Positions 1-8,272 of a DNA stretch of 64,000 bases are shown piece after piece. Positions within the stretch are counted from its first letter, which is position 1. Every line of letters starts with the position of its first letter. A program made the position numbers and the translations under genes. The notes below the pieces were generated by a model. It saw nothing but the letters and a program-made list of their open reading frames with translations. It was not told the origin of the DNA and searched no databases. This DNA comes from Enterobacteriaceae bacterium RIT714 (GTDB lineage: Bacteria; Pseudomonadota; Gammaproteobacteria; Enterobacterales; Enterobacteriaceae). Location: positions 963,369-1,027,368 of the forward strand of contig WJYB01000001.1 in NCBI GenBank assembly GCA_009668015.1, given 5' to 3'.

Positions 1-151
1 CTTTCATATTCACGAAGCTGGCGAAATTAGGCACGAATATCGCGCACCCCAGAAACAGGACGGCAAACACGACCAGCATGCCGTATTGATCCCAGATGCG
101 CCCGAGACTGAAAGCCGATTTCGGCGCCCGGGATGTAGTAACAGATGACAT
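1..151 (-). CDS. araH: L-arabinose ABC transporter permease AraH (partial, N-terminus only)
   Basis: The first 50 or so residues of the arabinose importer membrane subunit are present; the rest lies beyond the window edge. The translation reads MSSVTTSRAPKSAFS, then GRIWDQYGMLVVFAVLF, which matches the start of AraH and its first membrane helix. It follows araG by 14 bases on the same strand, so it is the last gene of araFGH. AraH forms the channel through the inner membrane for L-arabinose bound by AraF. Confidence 0.93.
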   Translation of the reverse strand, partial: MSSVTTSRAPKSAFSLGRIWDQYGMLVVFAVLFLGCAIFVPNFASFVNMK

Positions 152-165
152 CGTTAACTCCTTAA

Positions 166-1680
166 TCAGGCGACAGCCTGGCTGACTTTCGGCATGGCGA
201 GACTCAACGCCTGTTGTTCATTCGCCTGTTCATGGTGTAGTTCACCCGCAATATCACCTTCACGCATCACCACGATGCGATCGGCTACGCCCAGCACTTC
301 GGGCAAATCGCTTGAGGCAAACAACACCGCCACGCCGCGTTTTGCCAGCTCATAAATGACGTTGTAGATTTCATGCTTGGCTCCGACGTCGATTCCGCGC
401 GTCGGCTCATCGAGTAAAATGACTTTCATCTCCTCCGACAGCCAGCGGCCAAGGATCGCCTTTTGCTGGTTGCCGCCGGAAAGATTCATAATCAGCTGCT
501 CGGCTCCGGGGGTTTTGATATTCAGAGAGCGAATATGGTGATCCGCGTTATTTGTCTCCCAGCTGTCGTTAATCAGGCATCCGGCGCGAATAAATTTACG
601 ACGCGCGGAGATATTAATGTTGTCCCGCACAGAGTGAACCGGGATGATCCCGTCCGCTTTTCGGTCTTCAGGACACAACATCATGCCCGCCCGGATAGCG
701 TGTGCCGGCTTACGAATATCCACCGCCTGGCCATCAATATAAATCTGGCCTGCGGTGATGCGCGTGCCACCAAACAGCCCTTTCATCAGCTCGCTGCGCC
801 CTGCCCCCACCAGCCCGAAAAGTCCGACGATCTCGCCGCTGCGCACCGTCAGACTGATCGGCATGCGCACGCCTGGCGCTTTAACCCCTTCCAGCCGCAG
901 CCGTTCGGTTCCGTACTGTCTTGGCTGCCAGTGATAGATATCGCCCAACTCCCGCCCGACCATCGCCTGTACCAGCTGGTCATGATTGACCTGCTGCATA
1001 TCCGTAAACGTGCGCACGTAACGACCATCTTTAAAGACGGTGATGGCATCGCTAAGGGCAAAGATCTCTTCCATACGGTGTGAGACGTATAAAATGATGC
1101 GCCCTTCTTTGCGCAGTTCGCGGATCACCCGGAACAGATTGTCGATTTCTCTTGCCGACAGCGAACTTGTAGGTTCGTCAAAGGCGATGATTTTGGCGTT
1201 TCGCGCCAGCGCTTTGGCGATTTCCACCATTTGCCACTGACCGATGGAGAGATATTTGAGCGGCGTTTGCGGATCGATATCCAGCCCGAGATGTTTCAAC
1301 TGCAGGCCCGCCTCATAATTCAGCAGCGAGCGATTCACGAAACCGCTTTTATGCGGGAGTTGCCCGAGGTAGATGTTTTCCGCGACGGTCATCTCCGGCA
1401 CCAGATGCAGTTCCTGGTAAATAATGGCGACCCCGGCATTCAGCGCTGCGGTGGTATCGGCAAAAGTGACCTCTTCGCCGCGAATAACAAGCGAACCGGT
1501 AGTGGGGGCATAGTTCCCGCTGAGGATTTTTAACAACGTGGATTTTCCCGCGCCGTTCTCCCCCATCAGAGCGTGGATCTGGCCGGGATAGCAGTCGAAA
1601 CTGATATCGGTCAGCGCGTTCACACCGGGAAATGTTTTACCGATGCCGCGAAAAGAGAGATACGGGTCAGACTGTTGCAT
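166..1680 (-). CDS. araG: L-arabinose ABC transporter ATP-binding protein AraG
   Basis: This 504-residue ATPase energises high-affinity L-arabinose uptake. It has two tandem ABC cassettes: Walker [10 protein letters not shown] near residue 40 with a signature and Walker B (IIAFDEPTS) in the first half, and a second signature LSGGNQQK with [10 protein letters not shown] in the second half. The second Walker A region is degenerate (GLVGAGRSE), as is usual for sugar importers of this type. The reading frame is open 20 codons further upstream, but the ATG at 1680 gives [10 protein letters not shown], the usual family start and length. It sits between araF and araH in one operon. Confidence 0.96.
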   Translation of the reverse strand: MQQSDPYLSFRGIGKTFPGVNALTDISFDCYPGQIHALMGENGAGKSTLLKILSGNYAPTTGSLVIRGEEVTFADTTAALNAGVAIIYQELHLVPEMTVAENIYLGQLPHKSGFVNRSLLNYEAGLQLKHLGLDIDPQTPLKYLSIGQWQMVEIAKALARNAKIIAFDEPTSSLSAREIDNLFRVIRELRKEGRIILYVSHRMEEIFALSDAITVFKDGRYVRTFTDMQQVNHDQLVQAMVGRELGDIYHWQPRQYGTERLRLEGVKAPGVRMPISLTVRSGEIVGLFGLVGAGRSELMKGLFGGTRITAGQIYIDGQAVDIRKPAHAIRAGMMLCPEDRKADGIIPVHSVRDNINISARRKFIRAGCLINDSWETNNADHHIRSLNIKTPGAEQLIMNLSGGNQQKAILGRWLSEEMKVILLDEPTRGIDVGAKHEIYNVIYELAKRGVAVLFASSDLPEVLGVADRIVVMREGDIAGELHHEQANEQQALSLAMPKVSQAVA

Positions 1681-1746
1681 AACGTCTCCGTGATTCCAGT
1701 AGTGTACGTCTGGCCCCTCGATGACGAGGGGCGCAATCACAACAAA

Positions 1747-2736
1747 TTACTTCCCGCCCAGGCCCTTCTTGGCTAACTCCTCTTTGAAGTTGTCCCGGGT
1801 AATCAGCACCACATCGGTAACTTCGGTAAATTTCGGCGGCTCTGCGTCTTTGGTGACCCAGTTATAGAGCATTTCGCTTGATTTATAGCCGTGTACGTCC
1901 GGGCTTGGCAGCAGCGATCCGTAGAAGCCGGTCGCCTGCGCTTTAGACAGTTCGCTTACCGCATCGACGCCATTAATCCCCACGCCAATCACGTCAGCGG
2001 CTTTAAAGCCCTGGCCTTCTGTGGCACGTACGCCGCCCAGCACGGTGTTATCGTTCATCCCGACCACCAGCCAATGTTTCACTTCCGGATGCTGAACCAG
2101 CATGGAGTTCGCTGCATCAAAGGCACCCGGAATATCGTTGGATTTGGTGGGGACTTTGTAGATCTGTTTTTCCGGGAATCCTGCTGCTTTCAGGGCGTCC
2201 ATGGAGCCAGAGGTACGACGGCGTGCGGTATCAAGTTCATCCGCAGTGATCGCCATAACCGCAGTCTCTTTCACGTCCCAGCCGCGTTTTTGCATCTCTT
2301 TATAAAGTTCCTGGCCCTGACGTTCACCGATTTTGGTGGCCGCCATCATGACCAACGGAACGGTGTCCATCGGTTTGCCTTTGGCGTTGACGAACTGATC
2401 GTCAACCGCGATGACCTTCATGCCATAGCCGCGGGCTTTTGCCACAATAGCGGAGCCCAGCTTCGGATCCGGCGTACAAATCACGAAGCCTTTTGCACCA
2501 CTGGCTGCCAGGCTATCAATCGCGTTTAAGGTTTTCTCACCATCCGGAACCGCAATTTTAATGACATCGAAACCAAGATCTTTCCCGGCTTTATCCGCGA
2601 ATTTCCACTCGGTCTGGAACCAGGGTTCTTCAGGCTGTTTCACCAGAAAACCAAGCTTTAAATTCTCTGCGATAGCGGATTGTGACATAACCGCAGCCAG
2701 ACCGATGGCCGCCAGCGTTTTAGTAAATTTGTGCAT
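1747..2736 (-). CDS. araF: L-arabinose-binding periplasmic protein AraF
   Basis: This is the 329-residue periplasmic receptor for L-arabinose, which delivers sugar to the AraGH membrane complex. A Sec signal peptide is visible (MHKFTKTLAAIGLAAVMSQ, cleavage after SAIA), followed by the binding-protein fold starting ENLKLGFLVKQPEEPWF. Length matches the family. It is the first gene of araFGH; the 66-base gap before araG probably holds translation-control or processing signals. Regulation by AraC and CRP is expected, and candidate sites lie upstream at 2864-2999. Confidence 0.97.
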   Translation of the reverse strand: MHKFTKTLAAIGLAAVMSQSAIAENLKLGFLVKQPEEPWFQTEWKFADKAGKDLGFDVIKIAVPDGEKTLNAIDSLAASGAKGFVICTPDPKLGSAIVAKARGYGMKVIAVDDQFVNAKGKPMDTVPLVMMAATKIGERQGQELYKEMQKRGWDVKETAVMAITADELDTARRRTSGSMDALKAAGFPEKQIYKVPTKSNDIPGAFDAANSMLVQHPEVKHWLVVGMNDNTVLGGVRATEGQGFKAADVIGVGINGVDAVSELSKAQATGFYGSLLPSPDVHGYKSSEMLYNWVTKDAEPPKFTEVTDVVLITRDNFKEELAKKGLGGK

Positions 2737-3051
2737 GGTTCACTCCAGCTTTAGCATTCTTTTATGTAGGGTATCGTTAAGTGCTTTTAAGAGAATCAGA
2801 CTTAAAACAAGGCATTAGCGCTCACCATGTAATAAGCGATAATGCTGGAGATAGTTTTAGCGGGAAATTAATCATCCATAAGAGAGCGCCATCACACCGC
2901 AGAATTACAGTAATTGCGTACATAGATTCAGCGATAAATGACATAAATCAGACGGGTATTGTCGGACAAATAGAGGCGGGTGAAGCAGGATTATCCATGA
3001 GGTCAGCAAAGAAGTCCCTGGAAACCGGACGCTTTCACGTCCGGCAAAATA
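2737..3051. promoter_or_regulatory. araFGH upstream region with candidate AraC and CRP sites
   Basis: This 315-base gap holds the araFGH control region; the DJ-1 family gene beyond it is also on the minus strand. Two plus-strand sequences resemble the AraC half-site TAGCATTTTTATCCATA. The one at 2983-2999 matches at 12 of 17 positions and keeps the GC and ATCCAT cores. The one at 2864-2880 keeps ATCCATA but is otherwise weak. Between them, 2881-2896 reads AGAGA-N6-TCACA, which fits the CRP consensus at 8 of 10 core positions. Site identities are inferred by eye; promoter hexamers were not assigned. Confidence 0.45.
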
Positions 3052-3609
3052 TCACCACGGGTAATAGATGTGTTCGGCATGTTCGCGAACCGGCGCTTCG
3101 TCGCCAAGCAAACGCGCCGCGAGAGTCAGGGCAAAATCAAACGCGTGGCCAAGACCTTTCCCGCTAAGGAGATTTTGATCTTCTACCACCGGCGCATCGA
3201 CATACTCCCCCCCTTGCACCGACTCCCATAACTCGCCGGAGCAGACATAGCGACGCCCTTTCAGCAGGCCATTGCCACCCAACACGCGGGCCGCCGCAGA
3301 ACAAATAGGGCATATCAGTTTTCCCGCCTCGTCGTGAGCAGTCACAAAACGGATGACATCTCTGTTGGCCGCCAGATTCACACTACCCTGAGGCCCTCCC
3401 GGCAGCACAACCGCATCGTAAAGCGTATCAAGACGCTCAGTCAGCGTACTGTCGGCCACCATTGGAATATTATGGTAGCTCACGACCGCCCGCGACTCTG
3501 CGCAGGCCAGCATTTCCACCTCAATATGCATACGACGCAGAATATCAATGGTGATAATGGCTTCTGCTTCTTCAAATCCGGGTGCTAACAACACCGCCAC
3601 TTTAGTCAT
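3052..3609 (-). CDS. DJ-1/PfpI family protein
   Basis: The 185-residue protein belongs to the DJ-1/ThiJ/PfpI superfamily (YajL/DJ-1 branch). The family glutamate lies in GFEEAEA (residues 11-17) and the nucleophile-elbow cysteine is Cys103 in CPICSAAARVLGG. A glycine-rich turn (LPGGPQGS) precedes it. Members act on glyoxal adducts or as redox-sensitive chaperones; the activity of this one cannot be told from sequence. The start chosen is the second of two adjacent ATGs, behind GGGGAA; the frame is open 14 codons further. It is a single gene between araF and ftnB, absent at this point in E. coli K-12. Confidence 0.85.
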   Translation of the reverse strand: MTKVAVLLAPGFEEAEAIITIDILRRMHIEVEMLACAESRAVVSYHNIPMVADSTLTERLDTLYDAVVLPGGPQGSVNLAANRDVIRFVTAHDEAGKLICPICSAAARVLGGNGLLKGRRYVCSGELWESVQGGEYVDAPVVEDQNLLSGKGLGHAFDFALTLAARLLGDEAPVREHAEHIYYPW

Positions 3610-4049
3610 CATGTTCCCCATAAATGAACGACACTTAAAACATCGTTTCATTTTTACAAAAAGACCTGGAGTGAAGTTGCGACTGGATCACAATTTTGTC
3701 ATTTTAAAAAATGACTGATGGCAGAATTTCATTCTGATTTGATGAATCACGCTGACTATTAAAAATTTTTAATTTGTTTAGCGCAGATTAAATTATTAAT
3801 GTGATAAATAAAAAATAAGTTAATAATCAGTAAATTAAATACACACCCTCATTAACTACCGCCGATCCAACTGATTCCCGATGGGTATTATCACCGCGCA
3901 TTACAATGTAATACGGTGAATGATTCACTTATCCCTTTGTGTTCCAGCAAGATATGTATAAACGGAAATGAATCGTTGATCACATTCAGTACAACGCGAA
4001 CAGTCCTATTCTGAGGTTAATCATCCCGCCCCGAAATAAGGATATTATA
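3610..4049. promoter_or_regulatory. AT-rich ftnB upstream region with an FNR-like site
   Basis: No gene is seen in this 440-base AT-rich stretch. At 3976-3989 the sequence TTGAT-CACA-TTCAG fits the FNR consensus TTGAT-N4-ATCAA at 8 of 10 positions. A possible -10 (TATTCT, 4007-4012) would place it near -40, the usual activating position. FNR-dependent ftnB expression is known in Salmonella. Further upstream there is a short perfect inverted repeat, ATTACA-A-TGTAAT, around 3900. Poly-A/T runs at 3690-3840 suggest an H-NS-bound segment (inference). Confidence 0.4.
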
Positions 4050-4553
4050 ATGACTACTTCTGGAATGATTCAAAAACTCAACACGCAAATGAATCTTGAG
4101 TTTAATGCCTCTAATCTCTATCTCCACCTCAGCGACTGGTGTTCAGAGCACCGCCTCAATGGAACCGCCACTTTCCTGCGTACACAAGCTCAAAGCAACA
4201 TTACGCAAATGATGCGCGTCTTCGAATTTATGAAAAAATCCGGCGCGAATCCAATCGTTAAGGCTCTCGAAATGGAGGATGAAACCTGTTCTTCACTTGA
4301 AGAGCTTTTCCAAAAAACACTCGACGAGTACAAGCAGCGTCTGACCATGCTGAACACCCTCGCCAGTGAGGCCAAAGCCCTGAAAGATGAAACCACCCTC
4401 GATTTCTTACAGGATATAGGAAAGGAGCAGCAGCAAGACGGCGTGTTGCTGCAAACTATTCTTGAAGAAGTTCGTCACGCCAGGCGAGCCGGGATGTGTC
4501 TTGAGCAGACCGATCAGCATCTACTGAACCTGGTAAATTACCAGCATCACTAA
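4050..4553 (+). CDS. ftnB: Ferritin-like protein FtnB
   Basis: The 167-residue protein has the four-helix ferritin fold and matches enterobacterial FtnB over its length ([23 protein letters not shown]). Its ferroxidase centre is incomplete: Glu17 is kept, but the positions of FtnA Glu50 and His53 are Asn50 and Gln53, and Glu130 is replaced by Asp. In Salmonella FtnB has been linked to repair of oxidised iron-sulfur clusters rather than bulk iron storage. It is a single gene with a long AT-rich upstream region that carries an FNR-like site. Start follows AAGGA by a normal distance. Confidence 0.93.
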   Translation: MTTSGMIQKLNTQMNLEFNASNLYLHLSDWCSEHRLNGTATFLRTQAQSNITQMMRVFEFMKKSGANPIVKALEMEDETCSSLEELFQKTLDEYKQRLTMLNTLASEAKALKDETTLDFLQDIGKEQQQDGVLLQTILEEVRHARRAGMCLEQTDQHLLNLVNYQHH

Positions 4554-4681
4554 TTGCTCGGCCTGCTTAACCCCTTTTGCAGGCCATCACCCTTTCCGTG
4601 TTAAATTATCGTTACCAACTCTCTGCTTTTATTATATTTTTACAAATTCGATCTGGCTCCCAACCATTAACCACACAAAGT

Positions 4682-4701
4682 GAAATGATTTAATTCATTT
4701 C
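4682..4701. promoter_or_regulatory. 20-bp palindrome upstream of the Dcu-type transporter
   Basis: GAAATGA and TCATTTC form a perfect 7-base inverted repeat separated by six A/T bases, ending 21 bases before the transporter start codon. The symmetry and position suggest an operator for a dimeric regulator, but I do not recognise the motif as a known site. Confidence 0.35.
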
Positions 4702-4722
4702 ATTATTAATGACGAGGGTTTC

Positions 4723-6066
4723 ATGATCACCATTGAGTTTATAGTCATCATTGCCTGTCTGCTGGTCGGAACGCGGTTCGGCGGCATGGGACTGGGGTTG
4801 ATAAGCGGTATCGGCCTGTTCATTTTAAGTTTTGTTTTTGGCCTGCAGCCAGGAAAACCGCCCGTCGATGTCATGCTGACCATCCTGGCCGTGATCGGTT
4901 GTGCCGCAACGCTACAAACGGCTGGCGGCCTGAATGTGATGATGCAGTTTGCTGAACGCTTACTCAGACGCCATCCGCAACATATTACCCTGCTGGCTCC
5001 CTTCACCACGTGGATGCTGACCTTCTTATGCGGGACGGGCCATGTGGTTTACACCATGTTTCCGATTATCGCCGATATTGCGCTCAAGAAAGGCATTCGT
5101 CCCGAGCGACCGATGGCGGTAGCGTCGATAGCGTCTCAAATGGCGATCACCGCGTCACCGGTCTCTGTCGCCGTGGTCTCGCTGGTTTCCATTATTGGGG
5201 CACAGCACGGGATCGGCCAGGCCTGGGGCATTCTCGAGATTTTAGCGATTTCAGTACCCGCGTCGCTCTTTGGAGTGATGGTTGCCGCACTATGGAGCTT
5301 ACGCCGGGGGAAAGATTTGGCCGATGACGCTGAATTTCAGGAAAAGCTCAACGATCCGAAACAGCGTGAATTTATTTACGGCAGCACCGAAACGCTCATG
5401 AACCAACGCTTCCCAAAAGAGGCGTACTGGTCAACGTGGATTTTCTTTGCCGGCATCGCGGTGGTAGTCTTGCTGGGCGCCTTACCCGATCTGCGACCAG
5501 CGTTCGAAATAAAAGGTAAAATGACGGCGCTGTCGATGAACCTGGTGATTCAGATGATGATGCTGATTGCCGGGGCGGTGATGCTGATTGCCTGTAAGGT
5601 CAATGCCTCTGCGATTTCCAGTGGTGCCGTGTTTAAAGCCGGCATGGTGGCTATCTTTTCAGTGTTTGGCGTTGCCTGGATGAGTGATACGTTTTTTCAG
5701 GCGCATCTCGACGAGCTAAAAATGGCGCTGGAAGGCGTGGTCAAAAGTCATCCCTGGACGTATGCCATCGTGTTGTTCCTGGTTTCAAAGCTGGTAAACA
5801 GCCAGGCGGCGGCGCTGACAGCCGTTGCGCCTATGGGATTAATGCTGGGTATTGAGCCGAAAATGCTGATTGCCTTTTTCCCGGCCTCTTATGGTTACTT
5901 CGTGCTGCCGACCTATCCCAGCGACCTGGCCTGTATCGGCTTTGACCGTTCAGGCACCACGCGTATCGGCAAATTTATTATCAATCACAGCTTCATTTTG
6001 CCGGGGCTTATTGGCGTGAGCTGCGCCTGCGCGGCAAGTTATCTGCTGGTGCAAACCTTCTTCTGA
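4723..6066 (+). CDS. Anaerobic C4-dicarboxylate transporter, DcuA/DcuB family
   Basis: The 447-residue inner-membrane protein is closely related to E. coli DcuB and DcuA. The family segments FVFGLQPGKPPVDVML, LCGTGHVVYT, SPVSVAVVSLV, LVSKLVNSQAAAL, LPTYPSDLA and FDRSGTTRIGKFIINHSF are all present, and the length equals DcuB. Such proteins exchange fumarate, malate or aspartate for succinate during anaerobic growth. The gene stands alone between ftnB and yecJ, where E. coli has nothing, so it is probably an extra Dcu paralogue. The dcuS/dcuR-like genes and soluble fumarate reductase at 57.8-63.9 kb are plausible functional partners (inference). Confidence 0.92.
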   Translation: MITIEFIVIIACLLVGTRFGGMGLGLISGIGLFILSFVFGLQPGKPPVDVMLTILAVIGCAATLQTAGGLNVMMQFAERLLRRHPQHITLLAPFTTWMLTFLCGTGHVVYTMFPIIADIALKKGIRPERPMAVASIASQMAITASPVSVAVVSLVSIIGAQHGIGQAWGILEILAISVPASLFGVMVAALWSLRRGKDLADDAEFQEKLNDPKQREFIYGSTETLMNQRFPKEAYWSTWIFFAGIAVVVLLGALPDLRPAFEIKGKMTALSMNLVIQMMMLIAGAVMLIACKVNASAISSGAVFKAGMVAIFSVFGVAWMSDTFFQAHLDELKMALEGVVKSHPWTYAIVLFLVSKLVNSQAAALTAVAPMGLMLGIEPKMLIAFFPASYGYFVLPTYPSDLACIGFDRSGTTRIGKFIINHSFILPGLIGVSCACAASYLLVQTFF

Positions 6067-6076
6067 CTCGCCCACA

Positions 6077-6097
6077 GGGCGACACACTCTGTCGCCC
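6077..6097. terminator. Hairpin between the Dcu-type gene and yecJ
   Basis: GGGCGACA and TGTCGCCC form an 8-bp GC-rich stem with a 5-base loop between the convergent genes. A short T run follows only after eight bases on the plus strand, so this is a weak or bidirectional terminator. Confidence 0.5.
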
Positions 6098-6146
6098 GTC
6101 AGCGTTTTATCAAAAACAGTTTCTAATTTCGAAACATCGGTTTATT

Positions 6147-6398
6147 TTAGTGAGACTCACCCTGCGGTGTGAATTTCAGTTCGATAAGCGCGATGGCTTT
6201 TTGAATCGCACGAAGCGTAACCGGATCCGCTGCAGCAGGATGGCTGGTGAAATCGATGTTTTTCAGTTGGGTAGACATTTTTCCGCGCACTTCGATCGGC
6301 GCAATAATGTCTAACACATCAAGGATCTGTTTGATAACCAACTGGCATGCGACGACGTCAGAAACCAGTTCCTGATCGGCGCTCAGATTTTGAGACAT
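6147..6398 (-). CDS. yecJ: YecJ family small protein (DUF2766)
   Basis: This 83-residue cytoplasmic protein matches YecJ in size and position ([16 protein letters not shown] at the start, [17 protein letters not shown] in the middle). It has no membrane segment or signal peptide and its function is unknown. The start at 6398 follows AAGGAGC at the proper distance; the open frame continues 18 codons upstream without a better site. It is convergent with the Dcu-type transporter gene and downstream of azuC on the same strand, separated from it by the azuC terminator. Confidence 0.87.
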   Translation of the reverse strand: MSQNLSADQELVSDVVACQLVIKQILDVLDIIAPIEVRGKMSTQLKNIDFTSHPAAADPVTLRAIQKAIALIELKFTPQGESH

Positions 6399-6477
6399 AG
6401 GCTGCTCCTTAACTAAAAGACCGCCATAGTAGCAAAACCACAGCCCTTTCATCTTCCCTCACGTCGTTCGCAGGCAT

Positions 6478-6503
6478 AAAAAAACCTGCCGAAGCAGGTT
6501 TTT
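6478..6503 (-). terminator. Rho-independent terminator of azuC/AzuCR
   Basis: Read on the minus strand, CCTGC-TTCG-GCAGG is followed by a run of T. The stem with its stable TTCG tetraloop begins directly after the azuC stop codon and fits the 3' end of the AzuCR transcript. Confidence 0.85.
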
Positions 6504-6506
6504 CCA

Positions 6507-6590
6507 TCAGAACATTGCGCCTGGCGGGACGTCTTTAAACGTATTGCAGTAGTTTTCCCACATGCTTTTCAGGATTTTGCGCAGTTTCAT
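6507..6590 (-). CDS. azuC: Small protein AzuC (27 residues)
   Basis: The frame encodes MKLRKILKSMWENY, then CNTFKDVPPGAMF and a stop. This matches the 28-residue E. coli AzuC closely, including the amphipathic basic N-terminus and the DVPPG motif. AzuC is a membrane-associated small protein reported to bind the aerobic glycerol-3-phosphate dehydrogenase GlpD. It lies in the expected ftnB-yecJ-azuC-yecR order. The gene is short and easily missed by automatic callers. A GGAG Shine-Dalgarno sequence precedes the ATG, and a terminator follows at once. Confidence 0.92.
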   Translation of the reverse strand: MKLRKILKSMWENYCNTFKDVPPGAMF

Positions 6591-6641
6591 TTGATGCTCC
6601 GGTAACGTGTTATGCAGGTGTTATTGTCTATGTGCATATAA

Positions 6642-6687
6642 TATGACCGCCATCACAAAAATCAACGGTTATGTGATACAAGTCACA
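6642..6687. promoter_or_regulatory. azuC promoter with two CRP-like sites
   Basis: A perfect CRP core TGTGA-TACAAG-TCACA is at 6672-6687. A second site at 6642-6657 (on the minus strand TGTGA-N6-TCATA, 9 of 10 core bases) lies between the azuC -35 and -10, where bound CRP would block the polymerase. Centres are 30 bases apart. This fits CRP repression of azuC as reported for E. coli. The upstream site could also serve the divergent MFS gene. Confidence 0.6.
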
Positions 6688-6803
6688 GATAAAAGAACCG
6701 CAATGCTGCTGACTTGTTACGGAAAACAACGATAAATCCGTAGCTTAGGCACTTATAAGTTCCAGTAAATTTTTATAAAATTTTTTGATATGGCAGGATA
6801 AAA

Positions 6804-8222
6804 ATGGCTGAAAACATCACCGGAAAGGAGAGTCGCGGGCTGTCACCTGCGGCGCTGTTAGTTGCCGGGGCGTTCTTTATGGAGTTTCTCGACGGAACCG
6901 TGATTGCCACGGCGCTTCCGGATATGGCGAAAAGTTTTGGCGTGCAGGCGGTTGACCTGAACATAGGCATCAGCGCCTACCTGATCACACTGGCAGTGTT
7001 AATTCCCGCCAGTGGCTGGATTGCCGATCGTTTTGGCGCGCGTAAAGTCTTTGCTATTGCGCTGGCCATTTTCACGCTGGCGTCGGTATTCTGCGGTATT
7101 TCCACCACGGTCGATCAGTTTGTCGCCATGCGTGTGCTTCAGGGTATGGGCGGTGCGCTGATGGTTCCCGTCGGGCGTCTGGCGGTGCTTCGCACCACGC
7201 CAAAACATCAGCTGATTACCGCTATCGCGACCTTAACGTGGCCTGCGCTGGTTGCCCCGATTATCGGTCCGCCGCTCGGGGGGTTTATCACCAGCTACGC
7301 TGACTGGCGCTGGATATTCTTTATCAATGTTCCCCTGGGCATTATCGCGATTATTCTGGCGCTACGTATCATCCCTGATCTCCATGAAGATGCGCGGCGC
7401 CCTTTTGATATGCCGGGGTTTATCGCCACCACCATTGCCATGGTCTGCCTGGTGTATGCGATGGAGACGATGGGAGCCCGGCAGACGGAAGGTCTGCTGC
7501 TCGTCGCGCTTCTGGCGGCGGGAGCTGTGGCGTTAATTTATGCTCTGCGTCATTTTCAACGCGCCGAGTGGCCGATGATCCGTCTCGACGCGCTGCAGGT
7601 CCCGACATTTCGCGTGACCATGTACGGCGGCTCGTTATTTCGCGCCTCAATCAGCGCCGTTCCTTTCTTACTGCCGCTGATGTTCCAGGTGGGTTTTGGC
7701 ATGGATGCCTTTCACTCCGGTCTGCTGGTGCTGGCCGTGTTTGTCGGCAATCTGACCATCAAACCCGCGACCACACCGCTCATACGCCGCCTGGGATTCC
7801 GCAAATTATTGCTGATCAATGGCGCATTAAACGTTTTGTCTTTGCTCGCCTGCGCACTCATCACGCCTGACACGCCGGTCTGGCTGATAATGCTGATTCT
7901 CTATCTCGGTGGGGTTTTTCGTTCCATCCAGTTTACCGCCGTCAGCACGCTGGCCTTTGCCGATGTGCCCTCTGCGCAGATGAGCTATGCGAATACGCTG
8001 TTTTCAACCGCGACGCAGCTGGCGGTGGGGCTGGGAATTACACTCGGAGCGATTGGGATTCGTATTGGTGAAAAGGTGAGTGATGCGCTAAATATCGCCG
8101 CCATTCCAGGGATGAGTTTCCGCCTGGCCTTTGTCGCCATCGCGTTGATCTGCCTGGTGGGCATGTTCGACACTCTACGGCTGTCAAAAGATGCGGGAAG
8201 TGCCGTGTCGAACAAGTCATAA
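6804..8222 (+). CDS. MFS transporter, DHA2 (14-helix) drug:H+ antiporter family
   Basis: This 472-residue inner-membrane protein has the DHA2 pattern: FLDGTVIATALPDMAKSFG in helix 1, the motif A loop GWIADRFGARKV, and GGALMVPVGRLAVLR. It most resembles MdtD/YegB. The substrate is unknown; relatives export drugs or metal chelates such as iron-citrate. It is a single gene with AGGA before the start, divergent from azuC and closed by a strong hairpin at 8225. It is absent from this position in E. coli K-12. Confidence 0.87.
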   Translation: MAENITGKESRGLSPAALLVAGAFFMEFLDGTVIATALPDMAKSFGVQAVDLNIGISAYLITLAVLIPASGWIADRFGARKVFAIALAIFTLASVFCGISTTVDQFVAMRVLQGMGGALMVPVGRLAVLRTTPKHQLITAIATLTWPALVAPIIGPPLGGFITSYADWRWIFFINVPLGIIAIILALRIIPDLHEDARRPFDMPGFIATTIAMVCLVYAMETMGARQTEGLLLVALLAAGAVALIYALRHFQRAEWPMIRLDALQVPTFRVTMYGGSLFRASISAVPFLLPLMFQVGFGMDAFHSGLLVLAVFVGNLTIKPATTPLIRRLGFRKLLLINGALNVLSLLACALITPDTPVWLIMLILYLGGVFRSIQFTAVSTLAFADVPSAQMSYANTLFSTATQLAVGLGITLGAIGIRIGEKVSDALNIAAIPGMSFRLAFVAIALICLVGMFDTLRLSKDAGSAVSNKS

Positions 8223-8224
8223 AA

Positions 8225-8248
8225 AAAGCCAGCATAGCTGGCTTTTGA
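8225..8248. terminator. Bidirectional terminator between MFS gene and RpiB-like gene
   Basis: AAAGCCAGC-ATA-GCTGGCTTT has A-rich and T-rich flanks on the two sides, so it can end transcription from both convergent genes. Confidence 0.88.
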
Positions 8249-8272
8249 TTGGGGTCTTTGGGTGGCGTTGAA

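Larger units (their letters stand above)
6478..6631 (-). ncRNA. azuC: AzuCR dual-function RNA (boundaries inferred)
   Basis: A transcript from a predicted start near 6631 to the terminator at 6478 would be about 154 nucleotides. That is close to the E. coli AzuCR RNA, which both encodes AzuC and base-pairs with targets as AzuR. The 5' end is set by a promoter TTGATT (6660-6665), 16-base spacer, TATTAT (6638-6643). Conservation of the RNA part beyond the coding region is not established here. Confidence 0.6.

Noticed and set aside
463..1083. Open frame of 206 codons on the plus strand inside araG
   Set aside because: It lies antisense to the well-conserved araG, has no family resemblance and reads as low-order shadow coding.
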